Shown in pieces: positions 12,967-14,107 of a DNA stretch of 14,107 nucleotides. A program made the position numbers and the translations under genes. This DNA comes from Coxiellaceae bacterium UBA6002 (GTDB taxonomy: Bacteria; Pseudomonadota; Gammaproteobacteria; UBA6002), in assembly GCA_002429595.1 (NCBI GenBank), contig DJAM01000127.1, positions 1-14,107 on the forward strand, read 5' to 3'. The notes under the pieces were generated by a model. That model was not told where the DNA came from. It made no database searches and saw nothing but the letters and a program-made list of their open reading frames with translations. How positions within the stretch are numbered: the stretch's first letter is position 1; each line of letters opens with the position of its first letter.

Positions 12967-14107
12967 TTACATTTTGGGTTGTTCTTTCTTGTGAGATTTA
13001 ACAGCCTCATCAACAAACTTATCGATCTGCTCTTTTAATTTTCCATTGCTCTGTAAGTCAGAAACATCTAAAGGTAAGTTAGTAAAAGGGTTTTTACCTG
13101 ATCTTCCTATTTCAATTAATATCCAGGATCGTTCAACATTGGGTAATCCTTTTGACGGATTGAAAACTGGATCTGACATGACATTGAGACTAAGAGGACA
13201 GATATACTCTTCAGGAATTTGCTTCTCATCAAACTTAATGTCATCAAGCTTTTGATGGTTTTCAGAAAGTTTAGGTATCTCAATTTTTGAGTTAGCAGAC
13301 TCTTGATTTGCTCCGACGCCGCTAAACATTCCTGAATTACGCCGCATAATAATAATTAATATTGAAACTCTAGAGTTAGATCCTCCAGCAGCGGCTGGTA
13401 TGGAATTGGCAAAGCGTTCGTTAAGACGCTGCTGCAAGCTACGAGCTATCATTAAATTGAGGTAGTCGTTAATCACTGAATCAAGCATTTCCATGTTATT
13501 TGTAGAGTTGCTTAAGAGTGGGGATAAAAGTAAATCTAAGTAGAGACTAGCTAATAGATTATCAAAGTTATTTCTAGGAGCATTGCTCGCTGATCTTGAG
13601 TTTCCAAACGAATTAGGTGCTGAAGTAGAGTTATTAGAGCTAGGCCCACGAAAAAAACCATGGTTAGCGGCTGCTGACGATGGTTCATCGGGAAAACTGT
13701 GATAAAAGCCCGGCATAGTGATAGGGGTAAAACCCTCATCAGCTGCATGTGGTTCATCATTACGGAACATAGGAGGATTTTGATTTTGAACCCTCCGGCG
13801 TGAATTAGCATTTCTATCGATAGGAAGAATGGGCGTTACTGGTAAAGAAATTACTGGCGCAGGAATCGCAGCTAGTATTCTTCCTCTCCAAAAGAGCTCG
13901 GCTCTGTCCAACTCTAGCTGTAAAGTTCTAGCAAAGCTATCAGCGCGATGGGTTTCTCTTTTGTTTGCATCGTAAGTTGCTCTTCTTTCAGGATCTCTTA
14001 AGGTTTCATAAGCATTCTTAATTTTTATATATAAAGCTGTGTTTTCATTTGTTGTACGATCAGGGTGATATTGTAGAGTAAGTCGTCTATAGGCTGATCT
14101 AATATCG
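12967..14107 (-). CDS. J-domain/U-box fusion protein, N-terminus beyond the window
   Basis: The frame is open from the stop at 12967 to the right edge: 379 codons are visible, counted from 14106. Codons 1-47 are a J-domain lacking only its first helix: DIRSAYRRLTLQYHPDR, with HPD at 14059-14067, then KIKNAYETLRDPERRATYDA. HPD stimulates Hsp70 ATPase. A Pro-rich stretch, a Ser/Asn-rich disordered linker (about 140-180) and a Leu-rich helix follow. Codons 297-367 are a U-box: IPEEYICPLSLNVMSDPVF, ERSWILIEIG and NPFTNLPL, keeping the CP(I/L), DPV and PL positions that shape the E2-binding surface. The expected role is a ubiquitin ligase that engages Hsp70 or its clients, presumably in a host cell. 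A TTG at 13911 lies after the J-domain and is not the start. It ends at a strong minus-strand terminator. Confidence 0.85.
   Translation of the reverse strand, partial: DIRSAYRRLTLQYHPDRTTNENTALYIKIKNAYETLRDPERRATYDANKRETHRADSFARTLQLELDRAELFWRGRILAAIPAPVISLPVTPILPIDRNANSRRRVQNQNPPMFRNDEPHAADEGFTPITMPGFYHSFPDEPSSAAANHGFFRGPSSNNSTSAPNSFGNSRSASNAPRNNFDNLLASLYLDLLLSPLLSNSTNNMEMLDSVINDYLNLMIARSLQQRLNERFANSIPAAAGGSNSRVSILIIIMRRNSGMFSGVGANQESANSKIEIPKLSENHQKLDDIKFDEKQIPEEYICPLSLNVMSDPVFNPSKGLPNVERSWILIEIGRSGKNPFTNLPLDVSDLQSNGKLKEQIDKFVDEAVKSHKKEQPKM

Noticed and set aside
13551..13811. 86-aa frame on the same strand inside the J/U-box gene.
   Set aside because: It is an out-of-frame reading of the low-complexity linker between two recognised domains.
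13909..13911. TTG as the start of the U-box protein.
   Set aside because: It has no SD, and the upstream codons in the same frame encode a J-domain without a stop to the window edge.

Overview
The window looks like an accessory region of an AT-rich, host-associated gammaproteobacterium, most like the amoeba-dwelling, effector-rich relatives of Legionella and Coxiella. This is inferred from the gene content: ankyrin repeats, an F-box, a U-box, a possible CaaX tail, long coiled-coil proteins of unknown family and a Cys-rich outer-membrane barrel, in low-GC DNA with bacterial Shine-Dalgarno (SD) sites. No RNA gene, transposase, integrase or CRISPR array was found, and no species is claimed.

Layout. 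1-350: intergenic, with a GC-rich inverted and tandem array of about 23-bp units and a candidate extended -10. 351-2318 (+): exported S9 serine peptidase with a complete catalytic triad. A GC-alternating palindrome separates it from the convergent 2379-2690 (-), a small unknown protein with its own promoter. 2760-6383 (-): a 1207-aa ankyrin/coiled-coil membrane protein. A divergent 154-bp region with a 12-bp palindrome follows. 6538-8055 (+): a 505-aa unknown protein with coiled coil and disordered tail; 9 bp later 8065-8484 (+), a GlcG/HbpS-family protein. 8521-8802 (-) is a small protein ending in a CaaX-like CCCTLS, overlapping head-to-head with the unknown 8786-9142 (+). A 34-aa sORF and a hairpin terminator precede the minus-strand pair 11437-9752 (F-box + ankyrins + two membrane segments) and 9738-9331 (DUF6632-type membrane protein). 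11721-11957 (+) is a small membrane protein behind a good sigma70-like promoter. 12087-12935 (+) is an outer-membrane barrel protein with nearly identical hairpins on both sides. 12967-14107 (-) is the visible part of a gene whose N-terminus lies beyond the right edge.

Main result. Reading the last gene upstream of its only in-window start candidate, the frame stays open to the edge and encodes most of a DnaJ J-domain including HPD. The protein therefore joins a J-domain to a C-terminal U-box, that is, an Hsp70-recruiting module and an E3 ubiquitin-ligase module in one chain. With the F-box/ankyrin protein (SCF-type adaptor architecture) and the possible prenylation tail, the window reads as a cluster of candidate host-directed effectors acting on ubiquitin, chaperones and membranes. 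Secretion and host targeting are inferred; no secretion apparatus is encoded here.
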